From assembly GCF_029894335.1 (NCBI RefSeq), contig NZ_JARXZC010000003.1, positions 299,064 through 363,063 on the forward strand: a DNA stretch of 64,000 nucleotides, written 5' to 3'. How positions within the stretch are numbered: the first letter of the stretch is position 1; every line of letters starts with the position of its first letter. Positions 41,747 through 51,772 of this stretch are shown here, in pieces. The position numbers were made by a program, and so were the translations under genes. Below the pieces are notes generated by a model. It saw nothing but the letters and a program-made list of their open reading frames with translations. It did no database searches and had not been told where the DNA came from. Source of the DNA: Kitasatospora sp. MAP5-34. Its GTDB lineage: Bacteria; Actinomycetota; Actinomycetes; Streptomycetales; Streptomycetaceae.

Positions 41747-44331
41747 TCCACGGCCCCCTCGGCCAGCTCGGACTCTGCCGCCTCAAACCCTGCTGCCCCG
41801 AGCCCCGCTGCCCCGGGCCGGACGGCCGCCGGCAGGGTGAGCAGCATGGTGGTGCCGCCGCCCGGGGTGTCCTCGACCTCCAGCGAGCCGCCCATCGCCT
41901 CGGCGAGGCCGCGCGAGAGCGCGAGGCCGAGGCCGACGCCGGTGGTGTTGTCGGTGTCGCCGAGGCGCTGGAAGGGCAGGAAGACGCGGTCCCGGTCCTC
42001 GGGGGCGATGCCGGGGCCCCGGTCGATGACCCGGATCTCGACCCGGTCCTGGTGGCTGCTGGCGGCGACCAGGACGGGTGCGCCGGGGGCGTTGTAGCGC
42101 AGCGCGTTGGTGATGACGTTGGCCAGTACGCGTTCCAGCAGCGGCGGGTCGGCGAGCACGGCCGGGGCGGTTTCGAGGTCGAGCGGCTGGACGGGGGCGT
42201 CCGGGTCGGCGAGCGAGTCCAGGGCGCGCGGCAGCACCTCGTCGAGGTGGGTCTCGGCCAGGTGCAGGGTGAGCGCCCCGGCCTGCAGGCGGCTCATGTC
42301 GAGCAGGTTGTCGACCAGGCCGGTCAGCTTGACGAGCGACTCGTCGGCGGTGGCGAGCAGTTCGGCCTGGTCCTCCGGGGAGAACTCGACGTCGGGGCTG
42401 CGCAGCGAGCCGACCGAGGCCCGGGCGGCCGCGAGCGGCGTACGGAGGTCGTGGCTGACGGCGGCGAGCAGCGCGGTCCGCATCCGGTCGGCGGCCTTTA
42501 TCGGCTCGACCTCGGCGGCGACGGTGGCGAGCCGGTCACGCTCGAGGGCGGCGGCGATGTGGGCGGCGAACGCGGCCAGTACGCGCTGGTCGGCGGCGGG
42601 CAGCCGACGGCCCGTCAGGACGAGCAACGCGTCCGTACCGGCCGGGACTTCGGTGACCTCGCGCTCGCCGCTCGACTCCACCCCGGAGTCGCTGCGGGCG
42701 AGCACCTCGCCACCGGTCCGGGCCAGCAGGGCGACGGACTCCATGCCGAAGGCCGTACGGGACTTGTCCAGCAGCGCGGGCAGTGCGTCGGCCCCCCGCA
42801 GCACGCTGCCCGCGAGGGTGGAGATGGTCTCGGCCTCGGCGGTGGCGCGGGCGGCCCGGGCGGTCTGCCTGGTGGCGCGGTCGACCACGGTGGAGACGGT
42901 GAGCGCGACGGCCGCGAAGACCACCAGGGCGATCACGTTGTTGGTCTCGCCGATCGTGAAGCTGTGGACGGGCGGGATGAAGTAGTAGTTCAGCAGCAGC
43001 GAGGCGATCAGCGAGGCCATCAGCGCGGAGAACGCCCCGCCGAGCAACGCCACCGCCACCACCCCGAGTTGGAAGATCAGCGCCACGGCGGTGAGGTTCA
43101 CGGAGTGCAGCTGGGAGAGCACTGCGGTGAGGAAGGCGGGCAGGACGAGTCCCGAGGTGAAGCCCGCGATCGTACGCCGCTTGGAGTGCCGGCGCCCGAG
43201 CGAGGGCAGTCGGCCCCGCCCGGTGAACTCGTGGGTGACCATGTGGACGTCGATGTCCTCGGACGCGTCGACGGTCGTCTCGCCGATGCCGGGGCCGGTC
43301 AGGAAGCGGTTGATCCGGCCGCGCCTGCTGGTGCCGAGCACCAGCTGGGTGGCGTCGTGCGCGCGGGCGAAGGCGAGCAGCGCGGTCGGGATGTCGTCGC
43401 CGATCACCACGTGGTAGCTGCCGCCCAGCGTCTCCACCAACTGCCGCTGCTCGGCCAGGTTTCCGGGGGACGCCCCGGCCAGACCGTCGCTGCGGGTGAT
43501 GTGGACGGCGAGCAGCTCGCCACCGGCCGTCCGGTCCGCGATCCGGGCGGCCCGGCGGACCAGGGTCTCGCCCTCGGGGCCGCCGGTGAGCGCGACCACC
43601 ACGCGCTCGCGGGTCTCCCAGACCCGGTCGATGTTGTGGGTGGCCCGGTAGTCCCGCAGGCCCTCGTCCACCCGTCCCGCGACCCAGAGCAGGGCGAGTT
43701 CGCGCAGCGCGGTCAGGTTGCCGACGCGGAAGTAGTTGGAGAGCGCGGCATCCACCTTCTCGGCCTTGTAGACGTTGCCGTGGGCCATCCGCCGGCGCAG
43801 CGCCTGCGGGGCCATGTCGACCAGTTCGAGCTGGTCGGCCTTGCGGACGACCTCGTCGGGCACGGTCTCGCGCTGCGGGATGCCGGTGATCTTCTGGACG
43901 ACGTCGTTCAACGACTCCAGGTGCTGGATGTTGACGGTGGTGATGACGTCGATGCCCGCCGCCAGCAGCTCCTCGATGTCCTGCCAGCGCTTGGCGTGCC
44001 TGCCACCGGGGATGTTGGTGTGGGCGAGTTCGTCCACCAGCGCGACCGAGGGCCTGCGGGCGAGCAGCGCGTCGAGGTCCATCTCCTTGAAGTCGGTCCC
44101 CCGGTAGGTCCGGGTGAGCCTCGGGATGACGTCGAGACCCTCGAGCATGTTCTCGGTGTGGACGCGCCCGTGGCACTCGATGTAGCCGACCGCCACCTCC
44201 GCCCCGCGCTCCTGTCTGCGCCGGGCCTCGTCGAGCATCCGGTACGTCTTGCCGACGCCGGGAGCCGAACCGAGGTACACCCTCAGCCGGCCACGGCGGG
44301 TCAGGGAGCCGGGGGTGAGGTCGCGAGACAT
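41743..44331 (-). CDS. kdpD: KdpD sensor histidine kinase
   Basis: 862 residues. The N-terminal KdpD domain has Walker A GSAPGVGKT (21-29) and the family stretch ELAHTNIPGGRHAKRWQD. A universal-stress-type domain follows (about 240-375). Four membrane helices come next (about 395-500, DUF4118), then a GAF-like segment, the dimerisation/phospho-acceptor helix (His627 in SHDLRTPL) and the ATPase domain (NALRYNAPG, DRGPGIAPEDRDRVF, GVGLGLALSRGL). It senses K+/turgor. In some bacteria the USP domain binds c-di-AMP. Confidence 0.96.
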   Translation of the reverse strand: MSRDLTPGSLTRRGRLRVYLGSAPGVGKTYRMLDEARRRQERGAEVAVGYIECHGRVHTENMLEGLDVIPRLTRTYRGTDFKEMDLDALLARRPSVALVDELAHTNIPGGRHAKRWQDIEELLAAGIDVITTVNIQHLESLNDVVQKITGIPQRETVPDEVVRKADQLELVDMAPQALRRRMAHGNVYKAEKVDAALSNYFRVGNLTALRELALLWVAGRVDEGLRDYRATHNIDRVWETRERVVVALTGGPEGETLVRRAARIADRTAGGELLAVHITRSDGLAGASPGNLAEQRQLVETLGGSYHVVIGDDIPTALLAFARAHDATQLVLGTSRRGRINRFLTGPGIGETTVDASEDIDVHMVTHEFTGRGRLPSLGRRHSKRRTIAGFTSGLVLPAFLTAVLSQLHSVNLTAVALIFQLGVVAVALLGGAFSALMASLIASLLLNYYFIPPVHSFTIGETNNVIALVVFAAVALTVSTVVDRATRQTARAARATAEAETISTLAGSVLRGADALPALLDKSRTAFGMESVALLARTGGEVLARSDSGVESSGEREVTEVPAGTDALLVLTGRRLPAADQRVLAAFAAHIAAALERDRLATVAAEVEPIKAADRMRTALLAAVSHDLRTPLAAARASVGSLRSPDVEFSPEDQAELLATADESLVKLTGLVDNLLDMSRLQAGALTLHLAETHLDEVLPRALDSLADPDAPVQPLDLETAPAVLADPPLLERVLANVITNALRYNAPGAPVLVAASSHQDRVEIRVIDRGPGIAPEDRDRVFLPFQRLGDTDNTTGVGLGLALSRGLAEAMGGSLEVEDTPGGGTTMLLTLPAAVRPGAAGLGAAGFEAAESELAEGAVE

Positions 44332-44405
44332 GGGCGCTGCTCTTTCCTGCGAGGGCGGCGGGTAGGACCGTTGCTTCTCTGCTCAGCATCGGTGCGGTGC
44401 GTGGT

Positions 44406-44422
44406 GTTCCGCTATGCGGAAC
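44406..44422. promoter_or_regulatory. Palindrome GTTCCGC-TAT-GCGGAAC upstream of kdpD
   Basis: Perfect 7-bp arms with a 3-base centre lie 75 bases before the kdpD start, downstream of the kdpC terminator. It may be an operator for a separate kdpDE promoter. Confidence 0.45.
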
Positions 44423-44434
44423 GAAAACGTGGGC

Positions 44435-44480
44435 GACCGGCCCGGGTACGGGGTGTGCTCCCCCCGTACCCGGGCCGGTC
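44435..44480 (-). terminator. Terminator separating kdpFABC from kdpDE
   Basis: A perfect 19-bp stem: GACCGGCCCGGGTACGGGG (44435-44453), 8-base loop, and complement (44462-44480). Structural and regulatory genes would thus be separate or partly separate transcripts. Confidence 0.85.
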
Positions 44481-44515
44481 TGTTCACTCGGCGAGCCGAA
44501 GTGACACGGCGGGTG

Positions 44516-45154
44516 TCACTTCGTTTCGCTGAGAGCCTTGTTGAGGAGCAGAACGTTGACGCCGGGGTCGCCGAGGAAACCGGCCGAACGGCCCTCGGTG
44601 TACTTGTCGACCAGCTTGGTCACGGTGTCCACGGACAGGCCGCGGGTCTTGGCGACCCGGTTGACCTGCTCCTTGGCGTACGCGACCGAGATCTCCGGGT
44701 CGAGGCCCGAGCCCGAGCCGAGCAGCGCGTCGGCCGGGACGCTCGCCGGGTCGACCCCGTCGAAGGCGGCATCGGCGGCGCGGTTGTCGTTGACCTGCTT
44801 GAGCAGCACGTCGCTGTTCGGACCGAGGTTCGAGGCGCTGGAGCTCTTCGGGTCGTACCCCGTACCGGCGGCGGACGGACGCGGCTGGAACCACTTGGGG
44901 TCCGGCTGCGCCTGCTCCTTCGGGTCGTTGGGGTTCTTCTTCGGCAGGTTGAAGTTCTGGCCGAGCAGGCTCGACCCGATCTCCTTGCCGTCGGCGGACT
45001 TGACGATGGACCCGTTCGCCTTGTCACTGAAGGCGACCTGGCTGACGCCGGTGACCAGCAGCGGGTAGGCGATACCGAGGACCACGGTCATCACCAGCAG
45101 CATCCGCAGGGCGGTGAAGTGGGTGCGGACGGAGGTGGGCAGGGGCTTGGGCAT
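44516..45154 (-). CDS. kdpC: KdpC subunit of the K+-transporting ATPase
   Basis: 212 residues with one N-terminal membrane helix (MLLVMTVVLGIAYPLLVTGVSQVAF). Family motifs are GSSLLGQNF, the F-Q-P-R-P-S-A element (WFQPRPSAA), ASNLGPNS, and DALLGSGSGLDPEIS. It is part of the P-type ATPase complex and is thought to stabilise ATP binding. 19 bases separate it from kdpB. Confidence 0.96.
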   Translation of the reverse strand: MPKPLPTSVRTHFTALRMLLVMTVVLGIAYPLLVTGVSQVAFSDKANGSIVKSADGKEIGSSLLGQNFNLPKKNPNDPKEQAQPDPKWFQPRPSAAGTGYDPKSSSASNLGPNSDVLLKQVNDNRAADAAFDGVDPASVPADALLGSGSGLDPEISVAYAKEQVNRVAKTRGLSVDTVTKLVDKYTEGRSAGFLGDPGVNVLLLNKALSETK

Positions 45155-45173
45155 GATGGGCTTCCTCCGTTTT

Positions 45174-47336
45174 CTAGCGCAGGCCGGGGATGAACTGGAC
45201 GATCAGGTCGATCGCCTTGATCCCGATGAAGGGCACGATCAGACCGCCGACGCCGTACACCAGGATGTTCCGGCGGAGCAGCGAACTTGCGTCGGACGGG
45301 CGGTACTTGACCCCGCGCAGCGCGAGCGGGATGAGGCCGATGATGACCAGGGCGTTGAAGATGATCGCCGAGGTGATCGCCGACTTCGGGCTGTGCAGAG
45401 CCATGATGTTGAGGTGGCTCAGGCCCGGGTAGACGCTGACGAACATCGCCGGGATGATCGCGAAGTACTTCGCGACGTCGTTGGCGATCGAGAAGGTGGT
45501 CAGCGCGCCACGGGTGATCAGGAGCTGCTTGCCGATCTCGACGATCTCGATCAGCTTGGTGGGGTTGGAGTCCAGGTCCACCATGTTGCCGGCCTCCTTG
45601 GCCGCCATGGTGCCCGTGTTCATCGCCACGCCCACGTCCGCCTGGGCAAGAGCCGGAGCGTCGTTGGTGCCGTCACCGGTCATCGCGACCAGCTTGCCAC
45701 CCTCCTGCTCCTTCTTGATCAGGGCCATCTTGTCCTCGGGGGTGGCCTCGGCGAGGAAGTCGTCGACGCCGGCCTCCTCCGCGATCGCCTTGGCCGTCAG
45801 CGGGTTGTCACCCGTGATCATGATGGTCTTGATGCCCATCCGGCGGAGCTCGTCGAACCGCTCCTTCATGCCCTCCTTGACGACATCCTTGAGGTAGATG
45901 ACGCCGAGGGCGCGCGCGGCCGCGTCGCCGATCTTGGAGGCGACCAGCAGCGGGGTGCCACCGGCGGCCGAGATGCCGTCGACCAGGTCGGCGACGTCCT
46001 TGCCGACCGTGCCGCCGTTCTCGGTGACCCAGTTGGTGACCGAACCGGCCGCACCCTTACGGACGGAGTGGATGCCGCCCGCCCGTCGCCCGCCGCCATC
46101 CTCGCTCGAGGCGCTGCGCGCCACACCTTCTGATTCGTCGAGGTCGACACCGGACATCCGGGTCTGGGCGGTGAACGGGACCCAGGTGGCGTGCGTCAGC
46201 TCGCCCTGGGCACGGGCCCGCAGGCCGTACTCGGTCTTGGCCAGGACCACGATCGAGCGGCCCTCGGGGGTTTCGTCCGCGAGGGAGGAGAGCTGGGCCG
46301 CGTTGGCCAGCTCGTCGGTGCCGATCCCGGCGGCCGGGAGGAACTCGGCGGCCTGGCGGTTGCCGAGCGTGATGGTGCCGGTCTTGTCGAGCAGCAGGGT
46401 GTTGACGTCGCCGGCGGCCTCGACGGCGCGGCCCGACATGGCCAGCACGTTGCGCTGCACCAGGCGGTCCATACCGGCGATGCCGATCGCGGAGAGCAGC
46501 GCGCCGATGGTGGTCGGGATGAGCGCGACGACCAGGGCGACCAGGACGATCAGCGTCTGCGGCGCACCGGCGAAACCGGCCATCGGCTGCAGGGCGGAGA
46601 CCGTGATCAGGAAGACGATGGTCAGCGAGGCCAGCAGGATGTTGAGTGCGATCTCGTTCGGCGTCTTCTGCCGGGCCGCGCCCTCGACCAGTGCGATCAT
46701 CCGGTCGATGAACGACTTGCCGGGCTCGGAGGCGATCTTCACGACGATCCGGTCGGACAGCACCTTGGTGCCGCCGGTGACCGCGCTGCGGTCACCGCCC
46801 GACTCGCGGATGACCGGAGCGGACTCACCGGTGATCGCCGACTCGTCGACCGAGGCGACACCCTCGACGACGTCACCGTCGCCGGGGATGATCTCGCCGG
46901 CCTCGACCACCACGTGGTCACCGAGCTGCAGCGCCGTACCGGCGACCTCCTCCTCGGCCTGCGAAGCGGGCCAGTTGAGCAGGCGGCGGGCCATCGTGTC
47001 GGTCTTGGTGCGGCGCAGCGTCTCGGCCTGCGCCTTGCCACGGCCCTCGGCGACGGCCTCGGCCAGGTTGGCGAAGACGGTCGTCAGCCAGAGCCAGATG
47101 GTGATCGCCCAGGCGAAGACGCTCGGGGTGGCGATGGCGGAGACGGTGGTGACCACCGAGCCGACCTCGACCACGAACATGACCGGGTTCTTGACCATGA
47201 CGCGCGGGTCGAGCTTCTTCACCGCGTCGGGCAGGGCCGCGAGCAGCGTCTTCGGGTCGAGCAGACCGCTGGAGACTCTGTGGGCCGGAGCGGCCTCGGT
47301 CTCTTCGACCGGGGCGGGAGCAAGGGTGGACGACAT
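45174..47336 (-). CDS. kdpB: KdpB catalytic P-type ATPase subunit
   Basis: 720 residues starting at the ATG that shares one base with the kdpA stop. Actuator TGES at 169-172, phosphorylation site DKTGT with Asp317, and hinge [23 protein letters not shown]. An odd feature is about 25 extra residues near 399-425 ([20 protein letters not shown]) in the nucleotide-binding domain, between the conserved [11 protein letters not shown] and IRKGA-like HSVRKGAAG segments. They are low complexity and acidic/basic. The rest fits the family end to end. Confidence 0.97.
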   Translation of the reverse strand: MSSTLAPAPVEETEAAPAHRVSSGLLDPKTLLAALPDAVKKLDPRVMVKNPVMFVVEVGSVVTTVSAIATPSVFAWAITIWLWLTTVFANLAEAVAEGRGKAQAETLRRTKTDTMARRLLNWPASQAEEEVAGTALQLGDHVVVEAGEIIPGDGDVVEGVASVDESAITGESAPVIRESGGDRSAVTGGTKVLSDRIVVKIASEPGKSFIDRMIALVEGAARQKTPNEIALNILLASLTIVFLITVSALQPMAGFAGAPQTLIVLVALVVALIPTTIGALLSAIGIAGMDRLVQRNVLAMSGRAVEAAGDVNTLLLDKTGTITLGNRQAAEFLPAAGIGTDELANAAQLSSLADETPEGRSIVVLAKTEYGLRARAQGELTHATWVPFTAQTRMSGVDLDESEGVARSASSEDGGGRRAGGIHSVRKGAAGSVTNWVTENGGTVGKDVADLVDGISAAGGTPLLVASKIGDAAARALGVIYLKDVVKEGMKERFDELRRMGIKTIMITGDNPLTAKAIAEEAGVDDFLAEATPEDKMALIKKEQEGGKLVAMTGDGTNDAPALAQADVGVAMNTGTMAAKEAGNMVDLDSNPTKLIEIVEIGKQLLITRGALTTFSIANDVAKYFAIIPAMFVSVYPGLSHLNIMALHSPKSAITSAIIFNALVIIGLIPLALRGVKYRPSDASSLLRRNILVYGVGGLIVPFIGIKAIDLIVQFIPGLR

Positions 47337-48997
47337 CAGTGGAGACCTTCCGCGATCGGCCCGAGAGCCAGGGCCGGGAAGTAGGTGAGGCCGACGACGA
47401 TCAGGACGACGCCCGACAGCAGGCCCACGAACAGCGGCTTGTGGGTGGGCAGAGTGCCCTGGGTGGCGGGTACGGGCTGCTGCTGGGCGAGCGAGCCGGC
47501 CAGTGCCAGCACGAAGACCATCGGCAGGAACCGGCCGAAGACCATCGCCAGACCCAGTGCGGTGTCCCACCAGGGGGTGTTGACCGTCAGGCCACCGAAC
47601 GCCGACCCGTTGTTGTTGGCGGCGGAGGTGAAGGCGTAGAGCACCTCGGAGAACCCGTGGGCGCCACTGGCCTGCATGTTCGCCCGCTCACCCGGCAGCG
47701 CCATGGCGACGCCGGTGCCGATCAGCACGATCGCCGGGGTGGTGAGGATGTAGAGGGAGGCGAACTTCATCTCCCGGCCGCCGAGCTTCTTGCCCAGGTA
47801 CTCCGGCGTGCGTCCGACCATCAGACCGGCCACGAAGACCGCCACGATGGCGAGGATCAGCATGCCGTAGAGGCCGGACCCGGTACCACCGGGGGCGATC
47901 TCGCCGAGCATCATGTCGAAGATCGCCACGCCGCCACCACCGGGGGTGAGCGAGTCGTGCGCCGCGTTGACCGCACCGGTCGAGGTCAGCGTGGTGGACG
48001 AGGCGAAGAGGCTGGACGCCGCGATACCGAAGCGGACCTCCTTGCCCTCCATCGCGGAACCCGCCGCCTGGAGCGCCACACCGCCGTGCGCCGACTCGAA
48101 GAAGGTCATCAGCGCGGCCGAGGCCACCCAGAAGAGACCCATCACCGAGACGATCGCGTAGCCCTGGCGGTTGTCGCCGACCATCTTGCCGAAGGTGCGC
48201 GGCAGCGAGAACGAGATCACCAGCAGCAGGAAGATCTCCAGCCAGTTGGTGAAGCCCGTCGGGTTCTCGAACGGGTGCGCCGAGTTGGCGTTGAAGAAGC
48301 CACCACCGTTGGTGCCCAGCTCCTTGATGACCTCCTGCGAGGCCACCGGACCGCCCGGGATCGACTGCGTGTCGCCGCCCAGGGTGGCGATGTCGTGGAA
48401 GCCGTGGAAGTTCTGGATCATGCCGTTGGCGACCATGACCAGCGCGAACACGATCGACAGCGGCAGCAGCAGGCGCAGCACGATCCGGGTCATGTCGACC
48501 CAGAAGTTGCCGACCCGGTCCGTCTTGCTGCGGGTGAAGCCCCGGATCAGGGTGGCGACGATCGCGATGCCGACGGCGGCGGAGACGAAGTTCTGCACCG
48601 CCAGGCCGGCCATCTGGACCACGTGGCCCATGGTCGACTCACCGGCGTAGGACTGCCAGTTGGTGTTGGTGACGAAGGAGATCGCCGTGTTCCAGGCGGT
48701 GTGCGGCTCGACCCCCTTGTTGCCCAGGCTCAGCGGCAGCTGGTTCTGCAGGCGCTGAAGTGCGTAGAGGAAGAGCACCGAGACGGCCGAGAAGGCCAGG
48801 ACCGAGCGGAGGTAGATCGGCCACCGCTGATCGGCGTCACCGTCCACTCCGATGACCTTGTAGAGGCCACGCTCGACTCTGAGGTGTTTGGCGGTCGTGA
48901 GGAGCTTGGCGATGTAGTCGCCAAGGGGGCGGTAGCAGAGAGCCAGCGCGCCCACCAGGGCGAGGGCCTGCAACCAGCCGGCGAGAGTGGAGCTCAT
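47336..48997 (-). CDS. kdpA: KdpA K+-binding and translocating subunit
   Basis: 553 residues and about ten membrane helices. The selectivity-filter-type loops are recognisable: [12 protein letters not shown], then [24 protein letters not shown], later [12 protein letters not shown]. It forms the K+ channel-like path of the complex. It begins one base after the kdpF stop. Confidence 0.97.
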   Translation of the reverse strand: MSSTLAGWLQALALVGALALCYRPLGDYIAKLLTTAKHLRVERGLYKVIGVDGDADQRWPIYLRSVLAFSAVSVLFLYALQRLQNQLPLSLGNKGVEPHTAWNTAISFVTNTNWQSYAGESTMGHVVQMAGLAVQNFVSAAVGIAIVATLIRGFTRSKTDRVGNFWVDMTRIVLRLLLPLSIVFALVMVANGMIQNFHGFHDIATLGGDTQSIPGGPVASQEVIKELGTNGGGFFNANSAHPFENPTGFTNWLEIFLLLVISFSLPRTFGKMVGDNRQGYAIVSVMGLFWVASAALMTFFESAHGGVALQAAGSAMEGKEVRFGIAASSLFASSTTLTSTGAVNAAHDSLTPGGGGVAIFDMMLGEIAPGGTGSGLYGMLILAIVAVFVAGLMVGRTPEYLGKKLGGREMKFASLYILTTPAIVLIGTGVAMALPGERANMQASGAHGFSEVLYAFTSAANNNGSAFGGLTVNTPWWDTALGLAMVFGRFLPMVFVLALAGSLAQQQPVPATQGTLPTHKPLFVGLLSGVVLIVVGLTYFPALALGPIAEGLH

Positions 48998-48998
48998 G

Positions 48999-49088
48999 TC
49001 AGAACTTCTCCGGGTAGATCAACGCCACGACGAGGTAGCCGACGAGCGCGACGGCGACAATCAGACCTGCGATGTTCTCTGCGCTCAC
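48999..49088 (-). CDS. kdpF: KdpF small membrane subunit
   Basis: 29 residues from GTG (complement of 49086-49088). It is a single membrane helix ending in the family signature [11 protein letters not shown]. It stabilises the KdpABC complex at the KdpA-lipid interface. Its start overlaps the preceding micro-gene by GTGA, and kdpA begins right behind. Confidence 0.92.
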   Translation of the reverse strand: MSAENIAGLIVAVALVGYLVVALIYPEKF

Positions 49089-49168
49089 AGCTTCTCGACC
49101 CCCTTCGCGATCAGACCGATGACGGCGAACACGGCGACCGTGACACCGACGAAGACGAGATCGAGCAT
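49085..49168 (-). CDS. 27-residue membrane micro-protein heading the kdp operon
   Basis: ATG complementary to 49166-49168, with GGTGGAG four bases ahead. It codes for one hydrophobic helix (MLDLVFVGVTVAVFAVIGLI) with a basic end (AKGVEKL). Its TGA overlaps the kdpF GTG, so it is coupled to the operon. Comparable unnamed one-helix peptides precede kdpF in other bacteria as far as I recall. It may be a further Kdp accessory subunit. Confidence 0.75.
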   Translation of the reverse strand: MLDLVFVGVTVAVFAVIGLIAKGVEKL

Positions 49169-49396
49169 GGGCTCCACCCAAAGTGGTTTCAGGACCAAGC
49201 CGTGAACGGCCCGAATCCGGCCCGCACGACGCCGGAGGGAGACCGGCCGGATCAGAACATCAGGCCGGAGCGGCGTAAAGAACTCTCCTGACGTGCTCCA
49301 TACGGGTGACTGCGCGACCTTGACGCCGCCTTGACACCTGCTTCACACATTCGAGACCTGACAGTCCCCGCAGCGTTGTCGCGGTCCTGGGTTCAG
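49169..49396 (-). promoter_or_regulatory. Upstream region of the kdp operon
   Basis: About 230 bases between the kdp micro-gene and the convergently placed repeats. It should contain the KdpE-controlled promoter. The stretch at about 49250-49340 is less GC-rich. I cannot point to a certain KdpE box. Confidence 0.45.
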
Positions 49397-49494
49397 GCGT
49401 TGTCGGGTCGGGATTCAGCCGTTGCCAGGTCCGGATTCAGGCGTTGTCGCATCGGGATTCAGCCGTTGCCAGGTCCGGATTCAGGCGTTGTCGG
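49397..49494 (-). repeat. 44-bp direct repeats at the 3' end of the KimA-like gene
   Basis: GCGTTGTCGG... repeats at 49397-49440 and 49441-49484, and a partial third copy (49485-49494). Each unit is itself two related halves ending GGATTCAG. The copies reach into the last codons of the transporter gene. Confidence 0.8.
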
Positions 49495-51541
49495 AATCCT
49501 TGGGACTCCCCGAGCGGACGGGTTCGCCACGGCGCACCGAGCCCGGCGCCCGCCGTGCGGGGTGGTCGGCGCGGGGGGCCGACGAGAGCTGCCAGGGCAC
49601 GCTGATCACCATCACGCCGGGGGTGAAGAGCAGCCGGCTCTTCAGCCAGAGGGCCGACTGGTTGTGCAGGAGGTGTTCCCACCAGTGGCCGACCACGTAC
49701 TCCGGGATGAACACGGCGATGATGTCGCGCGGGGTGCTGCGCTTGACGGTGCGGACGTAGGCCACGACAGGTTTGGTGATCTCCCGGTACGGGGAGTCGA
49801 GCACCTTCAGCGGCACCTGGATGTCGAACTCGGTCCACTGCGTCCGAAGCTCGTCGGTGGCGTCCTTCTCCACCGCGACGCTGAGCGCCTCCAGCGTGTC
49901 GGGCCGGAAGGCCTGGGCGTAGCCGAGGGCCCGCAGGGTGGGCTTGTGGATCTTCGAGACCAGCACGATGCCGTGCACCTTCGCGGGCCGCACCGCCTCC
50001 GCGTGCGGGTCGTCGACGCTCAGCTCCTCCGCAACCGCGTCGTAGTGCCGCCGGATGCCGCGCATCATCCCGAACAGCACCAGGGCAGCGACCACCGCCA
50101 GCCAGGCGCCCTGGGTGAACTTGGTGATCATCACGATCACCAGCACCAGCGCGGTCACGCAGGCCCCGAAGCCGTTGATCACCCGCGAGCGCTTGGCGGC
50201 GTTCCGGGCCGAGGGGTCGGTCTCGGTCTCCAGCAGTTCGTTCCAGTGCCGGACCATGCCGATCTGGGACAGCGTGAACGAGGTGAACACGCCCAGGATG
50301 TAGAGGTGGATCAGGTTGTTGACACTCGCCTTGTACGCCCAGAGCAGCAGGATGTTCACCACGGCCAGCGCGATGATGCCGTTGGAGAACGCCAGGCGGT
50401 CACCCCGGGTGTGCATCTGCCGGGGCAGGTAGCGGTGCTGGGCCAGGATCGAGGCCAGCAGCGGGAAGCCGTTGAAGGCGGTGTTGGCGGCCAGTACCAG
50501 GACCAGCGCGGTGACCGCCTGGATGAAGTAGAAGAGGAAGCTGTGGTCCCCGCCGAAGATCGAGGCCGCCAGCTGGGCGATCACGGTCGGCTGCGAGGCG
50601 GTGTGGCAGTCGCCCGGATAACCCAGCAACTGGCAGGTGTCGTCGGTCTTGTGCACCTTGGAGATCAGGGCCAGCGCGGTGATGCCGACGAACATCACCA
50701 CGGCGGTGATGCCCATCGCGGCCATCGTGGTGGCGGCGTTCTTCGACTTCGGCGGCCGGAACGCGGGCACGCCGTTGGAGATCGCCTCGACCCCGGTCAG
50801 CGCCGTACAGCCGGAGGCGAACGACCTCAGCGCCAGCATCAGCAGCCCGAGACCGGCCAGCGTGTTCTTGTGATCGATCGGGATGATGGCGTACGCGGCG
50901 CTGGACGCCACGGGGGCGTGCCCGAAGATCGTCTTGATGGACCCGGTGATGACCATCAGCATGATGCCGCCGATGAACAGGTACGTCGGCGCCGCGAAGG
51001 CCCGCCCGGACTCCCGTACGCCGCGCAGGTTCACCGCCGCGAGCAGCGCCACGAAGCCGACCGCCATCGGGACCCGGGCGCTGTTGATGCTCGGGAACGC
51101 CGAGATGATGTTGTCCACCCCGGAGGCGACGGAGACCGCGACGGTCATCACGTAGTCGACCAGCAGAGCGGCCGCCACCACCAGGCCCGGCCGGTCGCCG
51201 AGGTTGCTGGTCACCACCTCGTACGAGCCGCCGCCGTCCGGGTAGGCGTGCACGACCTGACGGTACGACATCACCACGACCGCCATCAGCGCGACGACCC
51301 CGCCCGCGATCCACGGGGTCAGGTAGAGGAACGCGGTGCCGCCGACGGTGAGTACGAGCAGGATCTCCTCGGTGGCGTAGGCCACGGAGGAGAGCGGGTC
51401 GGAAGCGAAGATCGGCAGGGCGATGCGCTTGGGCAGCAGCGTCTCGCCCAGCTCTTCGCTGCGCATGGCCTGACCGATCACTAGGCGCTTGAGCGCCTGG
51501 GGCACGTTGAACACGTCCGCGAGCGTAAGCCGCCGGACCAC
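49481..51541 (-). CDS. KimA-like high-affinity K+ importer (APC superfamily)
   Basis: 686 residues from GTG 51541, with about 12 membrane helices in the first 470 residues and a cytoplasmic C-terminal domain. The opening RIALPIFASDPLSSVAYATEEILLVL is the hallmark of the KimA (YdaO) group. Later DGGGSYEVV and GFVALLAAVNLRGVRESG also fit. In Bacillus KimA is a proton-coupled K+ symporter inhibited by c-di-AMP, with a KUP-like dimerised C-terminus. The C-terminal VHGIVLVSKIHKPTLRALGYA matches such a domain. Next to kdp it supports a potassium role. General amino-acid permease is the older annotation. Confidence 0.78.
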   Translation of the reverse strand: MVRRLTLADVFNVPQALKRLVIGQAMRSEELGETLLPKRIALPIFASDPLSSVAYATEEILLVLTVGGTAFLYLTPWIAGGVVALMAVVVMSYRQVVHAYPDGGGSYEVVTSNLGDRPGLVVAAALLVDYVMTVAVSVASGVDNIISAFPSINSARVPMAVGFVALLAAVNLRGVRESGRAFAAPTYLFIGGIMLMVITGSIKTIFGHAPVASSAAYAIIPIDHKNTLAGLGLLMLALRSFASGCTALTGVEAISNGVPAFRPPKSKNAATTMAAMGITAVVMFVGITALALISKVHKTDDTCQLLGYPGDCHTASQPTVIAQLAASIFGGDHSFLFYFIQAVTALVLVLAANTAFNGFPLLASILAQHRYLPRQMHTRGDRLAFSNGIIALAVVNILLLWAYKASVNNLIHLYILGVFTSFTLSQIGMVRHWNELLETETDPSARNAAKRSRVINGFGACVTALVLVIVMITKFTQGAWLAVVAALVLFGMMRGIRRHYDAVAEELSVDDPHAEAVRPAKVHGIVLVSKIHKPTLRALGYAQAFRPDTLEALSVAVEKDATDELRTQWTEFDIQVPLKVLDSPYREITKPVVAYVRTVKRSTPRDIIAVFIPEYVVGHWWEHLLHNQSALWLKSRLLFTPGVMVISVPWQLSSAPRADHPARRAPGSVRRGEPVRSGSPKDSDNA

Positions 51542-51736
51542 CCGGACCGTGGGACCCCGCCGGGGCGTGGCGCGCGGCGGCCGCCCGCCGCGCGGGTAGG
51601 CCCTGGGCAGGCCCTCGGCAGGCAGGGCACGGGCTCCGGGGCCGGGGATGGGCCGTCCGGCGGCGTCCGATCATCCGATCGAGGGTCCGTCAGGACGTAC
51701 GGAATATGCAGATCAGATCATCCATGTGGAGCAACA

Positions 51737-51770
51737 CCGAAGCCCCGGACAGGGCCGTCCGGGGCTTCGG
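51737..51770. terminator. Perfect 14-bp hairpin between the KimA-like gene promoter and the small ribosomal gene
   Basis: CCGAAGCCCCGGAC, loop AGGGCC, complement. On the minus strand it follows the 23-residue gene and would end that operon. Confidence 0.8.
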
Positions 51771-51772
51771 CT

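Noticed and set aside
42052..44532. Plus-strand frame of more than 800 codons opposite kdpD
   Set aside because: It exists because high-GC third positions remove stops from the antisense frame. KdpD on the other strand is certain.
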